The position numbers were made by a program, and so were the translations under genes. Of a stretch of 40,337 nt of DNA, positions 13,864-22,595 are shown piece by piece (the first letter of the stretch is position 1; the number at the start of each line of letters is the position of its first letter). Source of the DNA: an uncultured Eubacteriales bacterium. Lineage in GTDB: Bacteria > Bacillota > Clostridia > Christensenellales > CAG-917. A model generated the notes under the pieces. That model ran no database searches. It saw nothing but the letters and a program-made list of their open reading frames with translations, and was not told the origin of the DNA. Where the stretch lies: contig UQVO01000015.1 in assembly GCA_900544575.1 (NCBI GenBank), positions 1 through 40,337 on the forward strand, read 5' to 3'.

Positions 13864-15540
13864 ATGAAATTCGAAGATTTTTCTCTGCGCGTGTCTTACG
13901 AAACGGACGGCAAGGAAGTCGTCGTAAGCGACGGCGACGGAGTAATTTCCGTCGAGAAGATAGCGGAAGGCGACAGGTTTGTCGTGAGGCTGGACGCGGC
14001 GAAAAAAGTCCGCCTGATTTCCGCGCGTATGGTGGCTTCGCGGGAATTCGCTCCCGAAGAGCGTTTCTTCGGCGGCGGATATCAGTCCTGGTCGCTGACG
14101 CGCGAATATTCTCCCAAAGACAGGCAGAAAGGGCTGCGCAACGTCGCCCATCTTCCCGTCGTGCGCACCTTTGCGGCGGCGTCGGGGGATTACGACTTTG
14201 CGCGTTACGGCAGGAAACTTTATCATTCCCACGGCTACACCTATATCAGGCGCGGCAGCGCAACCGAACTTTTCGGGTCGCTGGACGAGAGCTTTGCTTT
14301 TACGCTCTTTTACCTTGACGCCGAGGAGAACGTATTCGCGGTCGTCAAGGACGTCGAAGGCGCCGAGATTGAAGGCAGCGTGACTCTGTTCGACCTCTTC
14401 CGCGCGGAAGGGACCTACGACGAAGTGTTCGACCGCTATTTCGCGCTGTATCCGCTGAAAGCGCCCCGTCGCGGCATAAAGAGGCTTGCAGGCTACACTT
14501 CGTGGTATAATTACTATCAGAACGTCACCGAAAAAATCGTCATGCGCGACCTCGAAGGAATGTACGGAGCGGCGGGGAGCGCCGCCAACATCTTTCAGAT
14601 AGACGACGGCTACGAGTCGAAGGTCGGCGACTGGCTGAAAGTGGACCCCGTGAAATTCCCGAACGGTATGAAACCCGCGGCGGACGCCATACACGCCAAA
14701 GGCTATCTCGCGGGCATTTGGGTCGCGCCTTTTGCGGCGGAGTTCAAATCCGCCGTGGCAAAGGAACATCCCGACTGGCTGGTGCGCGACGCAAAGGGCA
14801 GACCCGTCATCGGCGGCTTTGCCTGGAACGGATTTTACGTCCTCGACCACGAGAAGGCGGAAGTCAGGCAGTATATAAAGAGCGTGTTCGACGCGGCGAT
14901 AGACGAATGGGGCTACGATATGTTCAAGCTGGATTTCCTTTACGCCGCCTGTATGACCCCCCGCAACGGCAAGTCGAGAGGCAGACTTATGCACGAGGCA
15001 ATGAGCTTTCTGCGTGAGTGCGTGCGCGACAAACTGTTGCTCGGATGCGGCGTGCCGATGGCGTCGTCGTTCGGGTTCGTCGACGCGTGCAGGACGGGCT
15101 GCGACGCGGAGTTGTCCTATCAGGACAAATTCTATGTGAAGTGCACCAACAGCGAGATAATCTCCACCCGCAACTCCGTCATCGACACCGTTTTCCGCAG
15201 ACACCTGAACGGCAGGGTGTTTCTGTCCGACCCCGACGTGTTTTTCCTGCGTGACGACGGAATGAAGCCTACGTCCTACACGCAGTCGCAGAAAGAAGTG
15301 CTCGCCAAGGTCAACAAGATGTTCGGGAGCGTGTTGTTCGTGTCGGACAATGCGGGCGACTACGACGCGAAGCGCCGCGCTATGCTGCTGGACGCCTTTG
15401 CGCCGCTCGACGGCACCGTGCTGAGCGCGGAGATGGTCGGCAAGGACCGCATAAACGTGGGCTTTGTCGAAAAGGGCGTGGAAAAGGTGTTTGCTTTCGA
15501 CCTTTCCACGGGAGATTACAGCGTCAGAGCCGTGAAGTGA
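13864..15540 (+). CDS. GH36-family alpha-galactosidase
   Basis: 558 residues, the short GH36 form (similar in size to the Thermotoga enzyme) rather than the ~730-residue form. A beta-rich N-terminal domain (~1-200) precedes a TIM barrel. Active-site marks: FFGGGYQSW, TSWYNYYQN, FQIDDGYE...GDW, nucleophile D357 in MFKLDFLYA, and the likely acid/base D414 in ACRTGCDAE, 57 residues later as expected. No signal peptide, so it acts on imported alpha-galactosides such as raffinose or melibiose. Start ATG 13864 with GAGAGGTG; a GTG two codons upstream is possible. No sugar transporter is adjacent; yggS begins 1 nt after the stop. Confidence 0.9.
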   Translation: MKFEDFSLRVSYETDGKEVVVSDGDGVISVEKIAEGDRFVVRLDAAKKVRLISARMVASREFAPEERFFGGGYQSWSLTREYSPKDRQKGLRNVAHLPVVRTFAAASGDYDFARYGRKLYHSHGYTYIRRGSATELFGSLDESFAFTLFYLDAEENVFAVVKDVEGAEIEGSVTLFDLFRAEGTYDEVFDRYFALYPLKAPRRGIKRLAGYTSWYNYYQNVTEKIVMRDLEGMYGAAGSAANIFQIDDGYESKVGDWLKVDPVKFPNGMKPAADAIHAKGYLAGIWVAPFAAEFKSAVAKEHPDWLVRDAKGRPVIGGFAWNGFYVLDHEKAEVRQYIKSVFDAAIDEWGYDMFKLDFLYAACMTPRNGKSRGRLMHEAMSFLRECVRDKLLLGCGVPMASSFGFVDACRTGCDAELSYQDKFYVKCTNSEIISTRNSVIDTVFRRHLNGRVFLSDPDVFFLRDDGMKPTSYTQSQKEVLAKVNKMFGSVLFVSDNAGDYDAKRRAMLLDAFAPLDGTVLSAEMVGKDRINVGFVEKGVEKVFAFDLSTGDYSVRAVK

Positions 15541-15541
15541 T

Positions 15542-16219
15542 ATGGTTTACACCGAGCATATAGAAGAAGTGAGAAGAGCCGTCGCGGAGTGCGGCAGGGA
15601 AGTGACGCTTGTGGCGGCGGTGAAGATGCAGACAAAGGAAACGGTGGACGAGCTTATGCGCGTCGCGCCCGATTTCGTGCTCGGCGAGAACCGCGTGCAG
15701 GAGCTGACCGCGAAATACGACCCCGCTTACCGCTGGCATTTCATAGGTCAGCTGCAAACGAACAAGGTGAAATATATCGCCGATAAGGTGGAACTGATAC
15801 ATTCTCTCGACCGCGAAGAGCTTGCCAAGGAAATAGAAAAGCAGGCGGCAAAGCACGGCAAGGTGCAGGACTGTCTTGTCGAAGTCAATATGGGCAGCGA
15901 AATTTCGAAGGGCGGAGTTGCGCCCGCCGAAACGGTTGATTTTATCCGCTCGCTCGCGTCTTACGGGCACATCCGCGTGCGCGGACTGATGAGCGTGCTT
16001 CCCAACCTCGGCGACACTCCCGAACTCCGTGCGCTTTACGCTTCCCTCCGCGACCTGTTCGCCGAAGTGCGGAATATGAAGCAGGAAAACCTTTCCGCCG
16101 ATTATCTTTCCGCGGGGATGTCGGGAGATTACAAAATCGCGCTGGAATACGGTTCGAATATGATAAGGCTGGGGCGGACTCTCTTCGGAGAAAGGGTCTA
16201 TCCCGCCTCCGCGATATGA
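15542..16219 (+). CDS. YggS/YlmE PLP homeostasis protein
   Basis: 225 residues. Pyridoxal-phosphate-binding TIM-barrel protein without known catalysis that buffers PLP and amino-acid balance. Seen: LVAAVKMQ with the PLP lysine, LGENRVQEL, WHFIGQLQTNKVKYI, VRGLMSV and the closing SAGMSGDYKIALEYGSNMIRLG with the phosphate-binding residues. In Bacillus ylmE lies directly before sepF (ylmF), as here. It starts 1 nt after the galactosidase stop and has no promoter of its own that I can see. Confidence 0.94.
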   Translation: MVYTEHIEEVRRAVAECGREVTLVAAVKMQTKETVDELMRVAPDFVLGENRVQELTAKYDPAYRWHFIGQLQTNKVKYIADKVELIHSLDREELAKEIEKQAAKHGKVQDCLVEVNMGSEISKGGVAPAETVDFIRSLASYGHIRVRGLMSVLPNLGDTPELRALYASLRDLFAEVRNMKQENLSADYLSAGMSGDYKIALEYGSNMIRLGRTLFGERVYPASAI

Positions 16220-16239
16220 CTTGGTAAAACGAGGTGTTT

Positions 16240-16647
16240 ATGAACGAACGCGAATTTTACAGACCCGAGGCGCGCGGCTCCGACCGCGGCTACGGCGACG
16301 GGAGATATCCCGAACAGAACAGGTCGGGCAGGCTTTCCCGCCTGTTCGGCGGACAGGAAAGCCCCCGCGCTCCGCAGATGCAGCAGAGCAGGTCGGGCGG
16401 CACCGTGATTTATTCTCCCTCCACATACGAGGACGTGCAGCTGCTCATTGACCATCTCAAAATGCGCGAGCAGGTCATAGTCGATTTTTCGGAAATCAAC
16501 CAGACCTCCGTCTACCGCATTCTCGACTTTATGAGCGGGGCTATCTATGCGCTCAACGGCTCGATACAGCAAATCACCAAGAACATCTTTCTCTTCGCGC
16601 CCAGCGGCGTGACGATTACCGTTCCTCCTCACCTCGGAAGAAGATAA
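16240..16647 (+). CDS. sepF: Cell division protein SepF
   Basis: 135 residues. SepF binds the FtsZ tail and the membrane and organises the division ring. The N-terminal ~55 residues are variable and Arg/Gln-rich; the short basic segment RLSRLFGG may play the membrane-anchoring part but is not at the extreme N-terminus. The C-terminal domain is typical: YSPSTYEDVQLLIDHLK, VIVDFSEIN, RILDFMSGAIYALNGSIQQI and IFLFAPSGVTI. I chose ATG 16240 over a GTG at 16234 because GAGGTG is best used as the ribosome site. The stop overlaps the lspA start (TAATG). Confidence 0.93.
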   Translation: MNEREFYRPEARGSDRGYGDGRYPEQNRSGRLSRLFGGQESPRAPQMQQSRSGGTVIYSPSTYEDVQLLIDHLKMREQVIVDFSEINQTSVYRILDFMSGAIYALNGSIQQITKNIFLFAPSGVTITVPPHLGRR

Positions 16648-17510
16648 TGGCAGAAAAACAAAAGCTTGACATAAAGGCATTGAAGACCCGCATCAAGGAA
16701 GGATTCGGGAAATTCGTGCTGTTTTTCAAGGAATTCAAGTGGGATAAGGCGCACCTTACGGTGCTCGGGAAATACCTCTTCGAGGTGCTTTTCTTTGCGT
16801 TCATCATCACCTTCGACCTCTGTATGAAGGAATTCCTTTACGACTTCGTCGAAGTGCGCCACGGCGGCAATTACACCGTGATAGACGGGTTTCTGGACCT
16901 GACGTATTCGGAAAATACGGGGATGGGGTTCGGCTTCGGCAAGAACAGCACCCTCGGCATCACGATAATCACGGCAATAGTCATCGCCGCGATACTAGGT
17001 TATCTTCTCTTTTTCAAAAAGGAAAAAGCGTACATCCGCATACCTCTCATAATGGTTGCCGCGGGCGGGATAGGCAATCTCGTGGACAGGACCCAGCTCG
17101 GCTATGTCCGTGACTTTTTCGAGTTCACGTTTATGGACTTTGCCATATTCAACATCGCGGACGCTTTCGTTACGGTGGGAGCGATAGTGCTCATAATCGC
17201 GCTCATCGTGATTATGTTCAAGCCGCAGAAGAAAGAGGAGTCGGCGGAGGGCGGCGGTGACGGCAGCAAAACCGCTTTTACCGTGACGGACGCCGACGGT
17301 CTGCCCGTAGGTCCGCGCGCGGAGGACGGCGCGGAAGACAGTGCGTCCGACGGCGGAGAAAGCGCGGCGGAAACGGGCGCGGATGAGGAAAAAACCGAAA
17401 CGGAGAGCTCCTTTGCAAAGCACGGCGGCGAAGACGCGCCGCGCGCGGCGTTTACGATTGCTCCGAAAGACGACGGGGGCGACGGCAAAGACGATGAAGT
17501 TCAGGGTTGA
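16647..17510 (+). CDS. lspA: Lipoprotein signal peptidase (LspA) with long acidic tail
   Basis: 287 residues, against about 160 for ordinary LspA. A charged N-terminal extension of ~40 residues precedes four membrane spans. Catalytic aspartates are D147 in GNLVDR and D172 in FNIADAF; YSENTGMGFGFG and YVRDFFEF are also conserved. It cleaves prolipoproteins after lipidation by Lgt. After residue ~195 comes a ~90-residue Asp/Glu/Gly/Ala/Lys-rich tail, probably disordered and cytoplasmic. The tail overlaps the start of rluD by 17 nt. The core is complete, so activity is expected; the tail has no recognisable domain. Confidence 0.92.
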   Translation: MAEKQKLDIKALKTRIKEGFGKFVLFFKEFKWDKAHLTVLGKYLFEVLFFAFIITFDLCMKEFLYDFVEVRHGGNYTVIDGFLDLTYSENTGMGFGFGKNSTLGITIITAIVIAAILGYLLFFKKEKAYIRIPLIMVAAGGIGNLVDRTQLGYVRDFFEFTFMDFAIFNIADAFVTVGAIVLIIALIVIMFKPQKKEESAEGGGDGSKTAFTVTDADGLPVGPRAEDGAEDSASDGGESAAETGADEEKTETESSFAKHGGEDAPRAAFTIAPKDDGGDGKDDEVQG

Positions 17511-18426
17511 AGACACCGCGATAAGACTTGACGTTTTTCTTGCCCGCGAAAGCGGGCTTTCCCGTTCCGCGGTAAAAAACGCGGTGGAAAATACGGGAGC
17601 GGAAGTCAACGGCACGGTGCGTTTCAAGAGCGGCTGGGAACTCGGCAGCGGCGACGTCGTGGAGTTCACCCCGCCGGAAGCGCAGCCCCTGAACGCGGAA
17701 GCGGCGGACATCCCCGTCGAGATAGTCTACGAAGACGAAAACTATGCCGTCGTCAACAAGCCGCGCGGTATGGTGGTGCATCAGGCGGCAAGCTATCGCG
17801 CAAACGATACGCTCGTCAACGCGCTTCTTTTCAGGCTCGGCAATCTGAGCTCGATAAACGGCGTCATACGCCCGGGCATAGTTCACAGGCTGGACAAGGA
17901 CACCACGGGGCTGCTTGTGGTGGCGAAAAACGACGAGGCGCACAAAAACCTTGCCGAACAAATAGAAAAGAAGACGGCGCGCCGCATTTACGTCGCGCTG
18001 ACGGACGGCAATTTCAAGGAAGACAGAGGGACTGTGGACGCGCCGATAGGCAGAAGCCGCCGCGACCGCAAGAAAATGGCTGTCGTCGAAGGCGGCCGCC
18101 GCGCGGTCACGCATTACGAGGTGCTTGAACGCTTCGGTGCGTACACGCTGGTGCGCTTCGAGCTGGAAACGGGCAGGACGCACCAGATACGCGTGCATAC
18201 GGCATACATTCACCATCCCGTGACGGGCGACGAAACGTACGGAGGGTCGACGGCGCTCTTTTCGGGCGGACAGCTGCTGCACGCCGAAAAATTGGTGCTC
18301 GACGACCCCGCAACGGGCGAGCGCAGGACATTCGAGTGTCCGCTGCCCGAAGATTTCGGCGAAGTGCTTCGCAAGCTCCGCGGCGGGCGTGACGGCGAAA
18401 AACTGCCGCCAGCGGGCGACAGATAA
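17494..18426 (+). CDS. RluD-family 23S rRNA pseudouridine synthase
   Basis: 310 residues. N-terminal S4 RNA-binding domain (RLDVFLARESGLSRSAVKNAVENTG), then the RluA/RluD catalytic domain: NKPRGMVVHQA, VHRLDKDTTGLLVVAK with catalytic D134, and GRTHQIRVH. Members pseudouridylate 23S rRNA positions such as 1911/1915/1917; which sites apply here cannot be told. It follows lspA as ylyB follows lspA in Bacillus. The ATG at 17494 is inside the lspA tail, so translation is coupled. A longer open frame upstream to 17341 is only the lspA tail read in another frame. Confidence 0.92.
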   Translation: MKFRVEDTAIRLDVFLARESGLSRSAVKNAVENTGAEVNGTVRFKSGWELGSGDVVEFTPPEAQPLNAEAADIPVEIVYEDENYAVVNKPRGMVVHQAASYRANDTLVNALLFRLGNLSSINGVIRPGIVHRLDKDTTGLLVVAKNDEAHKNLAEQIEKKTARRIYVALTDGNFKEDRGTVDAPIGRSRRDRKKMAVVEGGRRAVTHYEVLERFGAYTLVRFELETGRTHQIRVHTAYIHHPVTGDETYGGSTALFSGGQLLHAEKLVLDDPATGERRTFECPLPEDFGEVLRKLRGGRDGEKLPPAGDR

Positions 18427-18541
18427 AAGGGGACACCGTTTGCGGCGGATTGCCGCTCGACGGCAACAGGGTTGCGGTTCTGACGACGGAAACCGTCGCT
18501 CTCCGCACGGATAAAAGCACGAATAAAGGCACGGAAAGAAT

Positions 18542-18568
18542 AAAAGGCGCGGGAGCGCCTTTTCTCTT
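18542..18568. terminator. Bidirectional terminator between rluD and rqcH
   Basis: AAAAGGCGC (18542-18550) pairs with GCGCCTTTT (18555-18563) around GGGA, with T-rich sequence on the + side (CTCTTTTTATC) and TTTTATTC on the - side. It separates two convergent genes. Confidence 0.85.
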
Positions 18569-18582
18569 TTTATCGGCAAAAC

Positions 18583-18615
18583 ATTTCTCAAAAACCGACA
18601 AAATTATAATACTTT
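18583..18615. repeat. Dispersed palindromic repeat, half copy C
   Basis: ATTTCTCAAAAA ... then AAAATTATAATACTTT (18600-18615), which matches the core of copies A and B at 14 of 16 positions. The right arm is no longer recognisable. It lies at the 3' end of rqcH, again beside a minus-strand gene end. Confidence 0.5.
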
Positions 18616-18635
18616 CGTCTGTCTGCGAGTGTTGC

Positions 18636-20348
18636 CTAAGGTTTCTCTCTGCCGTCGGAAAGCAGTTCGGGGTGCGGGTCGGGCTGTGCGAGCACGGTCT
18701 TGTAGTCCGTGTAAATGACTTGCCCCGGGTGTCCGCCCGGACGGCGCTTGACGAAACGGCGCAGGGTGTAGTCGACCTCCGCAGTTGCGCCTGCGCTTGC
18801 CGCCGCTATCTCTGCCGCCGTCCCTATGACGCTTTCGGGCACGGATTTGCCTTCGGCAAGTATGACGACGTGCGCTCCGTGGCGGTTTTTGAGGTGCAGC
18901 CACACGTCCGACGACGACGCGACGCGGAAGGTGAGCTCGTCGTTCTGCAAATTGTTCCTGCCCGCAAGCACCGTGAACTCTCCGATGCGGTATTCGCTCG
19001 GCGGTTCGGGCTTTTCTTTGCGCACTTTGCCGCCCGATTTGCGTTTCAGCACGCCGAGCCGCGCAAGTTCTTCCTCTATCGCCGTGGACGGGGAGTCGTA
19101 GGGAAGAGATGCGATTTCTTCTTCCAGCGACTCGACGTAACTCAACATCAGAATGTCGTCGGCGAGTTTCTTTTCCGTGAATTCCTTTGTGCGTTTGAGT
19201 TTGTTGTAGCGGTTGTAATACGCCGCTGAGTTTTTGGAGGGGGAAAGTCTCTCGTCAAGAGGAATTTCGCGTTCTTCGCCCGTGTAATAGTCCAGGCATT
19301 TCAGCACTTTGTCGCCCTTTTTCACCCGGTAAATGTTTGCCACAATCAACTCGCCCGCAATCCGCCATTTTTCCGTATTTTCGCACTCGGCAAGCCTTTC
19401 GCGGTCTATCGCAATGTTCTTTTCCGTGCGCGAGCGCAGGTGCTTCACCGCCGTGGCAAGCGTTTTCAGGCGGGCTTTGTTGCGCAGTTCGCGGTCGGCG
19501 GCGGTGTACAGCGCGTCGTAGGCGGAAATTATGTCGGCAAAGTCCCTGCGTTCTCCTTTTGCCGCGGCATACGGAAAGGGCAGCACCTCTTTGTTTCCGA
19601 ATACGCAGGGAGCGTAAAACGGGGCGTGCGTCACGTCTTTCAGCCCGTCGAGAAGCCCGAAAAGAGCCTCTTTCTGCGACGCGGACAGGGGAGTCGGGAG
19701 GTTGTTTTCAAGCCCTGCGCGGCGGAGGATTTCTGACACCGTCGCACCCGAAAAGCCGGACACGTTGTCCAAAAACCAACGGTGCAGGTCGCCGCCGGGG
19801 AACGCTTCCAGCCGCGCTTTCGCCTCTTCCGTCACATAGTTGGGTTTCGGCTGTTCGGGGGGCTGATATTTCACTCCGCGGAGCACGACGTGCCCGCCTC
19901 CGTCGTCGAAACCCAGATGCTTGACGGCGTCTAAAATGACGAGGTCCGCGTCCGTGAAAACTATGTTCGAATAGCGGTTCATTATCTCTATGAAGAGATA
20001 AAACGTCGCGTTGTCGCGCATTTCGGTGCGCGCTTCGAAACGCAGGAAAATTATTCTGTCTTTCCGCCACATCCCGATTTCGCGCATAGCGCTCACCGAA
20101 AGGTATTTGCGCAGCAGCATACAGAAGTTGGGGGCGGATACGGGGTTGGGCTTGCGGTCGGAAGTGATGTGAAGGCGCGGGGCGCCCGCGTTGCAGGACG
20201 CGACCAGGCATTCCGTTTTGACGCCCGCGCGCAAAAAGAAGCGTATTTCGTCCGCTTCCGGCTGAACTATTTTGTCCGTTTTTGCACCCGCAAGACGTGC
20301 GTTGAGCTCGTCTGCGAGAGCACTCAATGCGAGATAATCGCTGCCCAT
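18636..20348 (-). CDS. rqcH: Ribosome quality control factor RqcH (NFACT protein)
   Basis: 570 residues. RqcH binds stalled 50S subunits carrying peptidyl-tRNA and adds C-terminal alanine tails that mark the chain for ClpXP-type proteases. Seen: NFACT-N at residues ~1-200 (KIVQPEADEI, SAPNFCMLLRKYL), a helix-hairpin-helix and long coiled-coil middle (~205-430, many Lys/Glu heptads), and the NFACT-R domain (~440-545; GRNNLQNDELTF, DVWLHLKNRHGAHVVI). Start ATG 20348 is 6 nt after a TATAAT, so the mRNA looks leaderless; a longer frame upstream would run through the promoter. tig-clpP-clpX lie divergently next door, a sensible protein-quality neighbourhood. Confidence 0.94.
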   Translation of the reverse strand: MGSDYLALSALADELNARLAGAKTDKIVQPEADEIRFFLRAGVKTECLVASCNAGAPRLHITSDRKPNPVSAPNFCMLLRKYLSVSAMREIGMWRKDRIIFLRFEARTEMRDNATFYLFIEIMNRYSNIVFTDADLVILDAVKHLGFDDGGGHVVLRGVKYQPPEQPKPNYVTEEAKARLEAFPGGDLHRWFLDNVSGFSGATVSEILRRAGLENNLPTPLSASQKEALFGLLDGLKDVTHAPFYAPCVFGNKEVLPFPYAAAKGERRDFADIISAYDALYTAADRELRNKARLKTLATAVKHLRSRTEKNIAIDRERLAECENTEKWRIAGELIVANIYRVKKGDKVLKCLDYYTGEEREIPLDERLSPSKNSAAYYNRYNKLKRTKEFTEKKLADDILMLSYVESLEEEIASLPYDSPSTAIEEELARLGVLKRKSGGKVRKEKPEPPSEYRIGEFTVLAGRNNLQNDELTFRVASSSDVWLHLKNRHGAHVVILAEGKSVPESVIGTAAEIAAASAGATAEVDYTLRRFVKRRPGGHPGQVIYTDYKTVLAQPDPHPELLSDGREKP

Positions 20349-20354
20349 ATTTCT

Positions 20355-20382
20355 ATTATACACACGCTCCGCCCGAGCGCAA
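20355..20382 (-). promoter_or_regulatory. rqcH promoter, predicted leaderless
   Basis: On the minus strand TTGCGC (20382-20377), 16-nt spacer, TATAAT (20360-20355), then AGAAAT and the ATG at 20348. No Shine-Dalgarno is present. Confidence 0.72.
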
Positions 20383-20394
20383 CGCAAAAATCTA

Positions 20395-20423
20395 TTGCGT
20401 TTATTTTCCTCTTATGATATAAT
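20395..20423 (+). promoter_or_regulatory. tig promoter
   Basis: TTGCGT (20395-20400), 17-nt spacer, extended -10 TGATATAAT (20415-20423). The leader is about 80 nt and ends in CGGAGGACAA. The -35 is one arm of an inverted repeat ACGCAA-N7-TTGCGT (20382-20400) shared with the divergent rqcH promoter region. Confidence 0.82.
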
Positions 20424-20509
20424 CCCTTTTACTTACGATAATTCGGTGTTTTAAGGGAAGAATTCGCGGGTGCGCACATTCGCGGCGGTTCCCGACAAAC
20501 GGAGGACAA

Positions 20510-21964
20510 ATGAGTTACACAGTTGAAAAGTTGGAAAAGAGCCAGGTCAAATTCGTGTTCGACATCGACGCGGACACTTTCGCCAAAGCGGTCGACACCG
20601 CGTATGCGAAGACCAAGCACAAGTACGCCATCCCCGGCTTCCGCAAGGGTCACGTTCCCAAGAAGGTCATCGAGGGGATTTACGGCAAAGAGGTATTTTT
20701 CGAGGATGCGATGGACATCGTAATTCCCGAGGCATATTCGGACGCGCTGGACAAGGAGCCCGAAATCGACGTCGTGGCCCAGCCCGAACTCACCGCTTTC
20801 GATTTCAAGGAAGACGGCGGTGCGACGTTCACGCTCACCGTGGCTGTCAAACCCGAGGTGAAACTCGGCAAATACAAGGGGCTTGCGGTCGAAAGAAAGG
20901 TCGACAAGGTCACCGCGAAGCAGGTTGACGAAGCGGTCGAAGACGCCCGCGAAAAGCAGGCGCGCATAGTCGAAACGGACGCCGCCGCAAAGAACGGCGA
21001 CATCGTCAATATCGACTTCGTCGGTTCCGTTGACGGCGTCAAATTCGACGGCGGCAGCGCGGAAGGCTACGACCTCGAACTCGGCAGCGGCAGCTTTATC
21101 CCCGGCTTCGAGGAACAGCTCGTCGGCGTGAAGAAGGGCGACAAGAAGGACGTCAAGGTCACGTTCCCCGAAGATTATCACGCCAAGGAACTCCAAGGCA
21201 AAGAAACGGTGTTCGAATGCACGGTCAACGCCGTCAAGCAGAAGGAACTGCCCAAGCTCGACGACGATTTCGCCAAGGAGATTTCCGAGTTCGACACTCT
21301 TGCGGAATACAAGGCCGACGTCAAAAATAAACTTATGAAAGACGCCGAGATGCGTGCGGACAGAGAGTTCGAAGACGCGGTGGTTCAGGCGGTCGTCGAC
21401 GGGGCGGAAGTGGAAATTCCGCAGGCGATGATTGACCAGGAAGCCGAAGATATGGCGAAAGAGTTCGAGTACCGTCTGTCCTATCAGGGCATCAAGCTCG
21501 CGGATTATCTCGGATACATCAATATGACGCGCGAACAGCTTCTCGACGAGTACAAGGAGCAGGCGGCGAAGTCCGTCAAGGTGCGTCTTGTGATGGAAGA
21601 GATTGTCAAGAAGGAAGAAATGAAGTTCGAGGACAGCGAGCTCGACGCGAAACTCGCAGAGATGGCGGAGCGTTCCGGTCAGGACGTCGAAACCTTCAAG
21701 AAGGGTCTCGGCAAGGAGCATTACGATTATCTTGCCAATCAGCTGCTTTCCGAGAAACTGCTCGATATGCTGCGCGCCGAAAACGGTGCCGCGGCGAAGA
21801 AGGCGGCAAAATCCGAAAAGGCGGACGGCGAGAAGAAGCCCGCAGCCAAAAAGCCCGCGGCCAAAAAGCCCGCGGCGAAGAAGGCGGAAGCGGATGCGGA
21901 GAGCGCGGATAAACCCGCAAAAAAAGCCGCTCCCAAGAAAAAAGCCGAGCCGAAGGCGGAATAA
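20510..21964 (+). CDS. tig: Trigger factor with Lys/Ala-rich tail
   Basis: 484 residues. Ribosome-docked chaperone and peptidyl-prolyl isomerase. Domains: ribosome-binding N-domain (1-~110) with the signature GFRKGHVPKKV, FKBP-type isomerase domain (~145-240; NIDFVGSVDG ... FIPGFEEQLVG), and a helical substrate-binding C-domain to ~430. Beyond residue ~430 there is a ~55-residue tail rich in Lys, Ala and Pro with three KKPAA-type repeats, resembling histone-H1-like tails and absent from well-studied trigger factors. First gene of tig-clpP-clpX. The tail is in frame and uses normal codons. Confidence 0.95.
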   Translation: MSYTVEKLEKSQVKFVFDIDADTFAKAVDTAYAKTKHKYAIPGFRKGHVPKKVIEGIYGKEVFFEDAMDIVIPEAYSDALDKEPEIDVVAQPELTAFDFKEDGGATFTLTVAVKPEVKLGKYKGLAVERKVDKVTAKQVDEAVEDAREKQARIVETDAAAKNGDIVNIDFVGSVDGVKFDGGSAEGYDLELGSGSFIPGFEEQLVGVKKGDKKDVKVTFPEDYHAKELQGKETVFECTVNAVKQKELPKLDDDFAKEISEFDTLAEYKADVKNKLMKDAEMRADREFEDAVVQAVVDGAEVEIPQAMIDQEAEDMAKEFEYRLSYQGIKLADYLGYINMTREQLLDEYKEQAAKSVKVRLVMEEIVKKEEMKFEDSELDAKLAEMAERSGQDVETFKKGLGKEHYDYLANQLLSEKLLDMLRAENGAAAKKAAKSEKADGEKKPAAKKPAAKKPAAKKAEADAESADKPAKKAAPKKKAEPKAE

Positions 21965-21984
21965 TATAAAACGACAGGAGTTTT

Positions 21985-22581
21985 ATGGACATCAGAAATC
22001 AGCTTATCCCAATGGTCATCGAACAGACGGGGCGCGGAGAGCGGTCCTATGACATCTATTCCCGTCTGCTCGAAGACAGAATCATCTTTCTTACGGGCGA
22101 GATAAACGACCAGGTTGCCGACCTCATCGTCGCGCAGCTGCTTTATCTCGAAGGCAAGGACTCGTCCAAGGACATCAATATGTACATCAACAGCCCCGGC
22201 GGTTCGGTGTCGGCGGGTTTTGCCATCTACGATACGATGAACTATATCAAATGCGACGTGTCCACCATCTGCGTGGGTATGGCGGCAAGTATGGGCGCGT
22301 TCCTGCTTTCTTCGGGCGAAAAAGGCAAGAGGTTTGCGTTGCCCAACTCCAAGATTATGATACATCAGCCTCTCGGCGGCGCGCAGGGTCAGGCGAGCGA
22401 TATCGCCATCCAGGCGGAGGAAATTCTCCGCACCAAAAAGCGCCTGAACGAAATCCTCGCGGCGAATACGGGGCAGGAACTCGGCAAGATTGAGTTCGAC
22501 ACCGACCGCGATTTCTATATGACCGCGGAAGAAGCGGAAAAATACGGGCTGGTGGACAAAATCTTCTATTCCAGAAAGTGA
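21985..22581 (+). CDS. clpP: ATP-dependent Clp protease proteolytic subunit ClpP
   Basis: 198 residues, complete. Tetradecameric serine protease. Catalytic S102 lies in [12 protein letters not shown]127 in MIHQPLGG, and the aspartate near residue 176 in the FDTDRDFYM region. The N-terminal propeptide segment and the axial-loop sequence [15 protein letters not shown] are normal. ACAGGAG precedes the ATG. It lies 20 nt after tig and 14 nt before clpX, so all three are one transcript. ClpP with ClpX degrades ssrA- and alanine-tailed chains, the latter made by the neighbouring RqcH. Confidence 0.97.
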   Translation: MDIRNQLIPMVIEQTGRGERSYDIYSRLLEDRIIFLTGEINDQVADLIVAQLLYLEGKDSSKDINMYINSPGGSVSAGFAIYDTMNYIKCDVSTICVGMAASMGAFLLSSGEKGKRFALPNSKIMIHQPLGGAQGQASDIAIQAEEILRTKKRLNEILAANTGQELGKIEFDTDRDFYMTAEEAEKYGLVDKIFYSRK

Positions 22582-22595
22582 CCATAAGAGGCGAT

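Noticed and set aside
21835..21960. Tandem repeat at the end of tig as a possible minisatellite or CRISPR-like array
   Set aside because: The units are short, in frame, and encode KKPAA repeats; there are no spacers.
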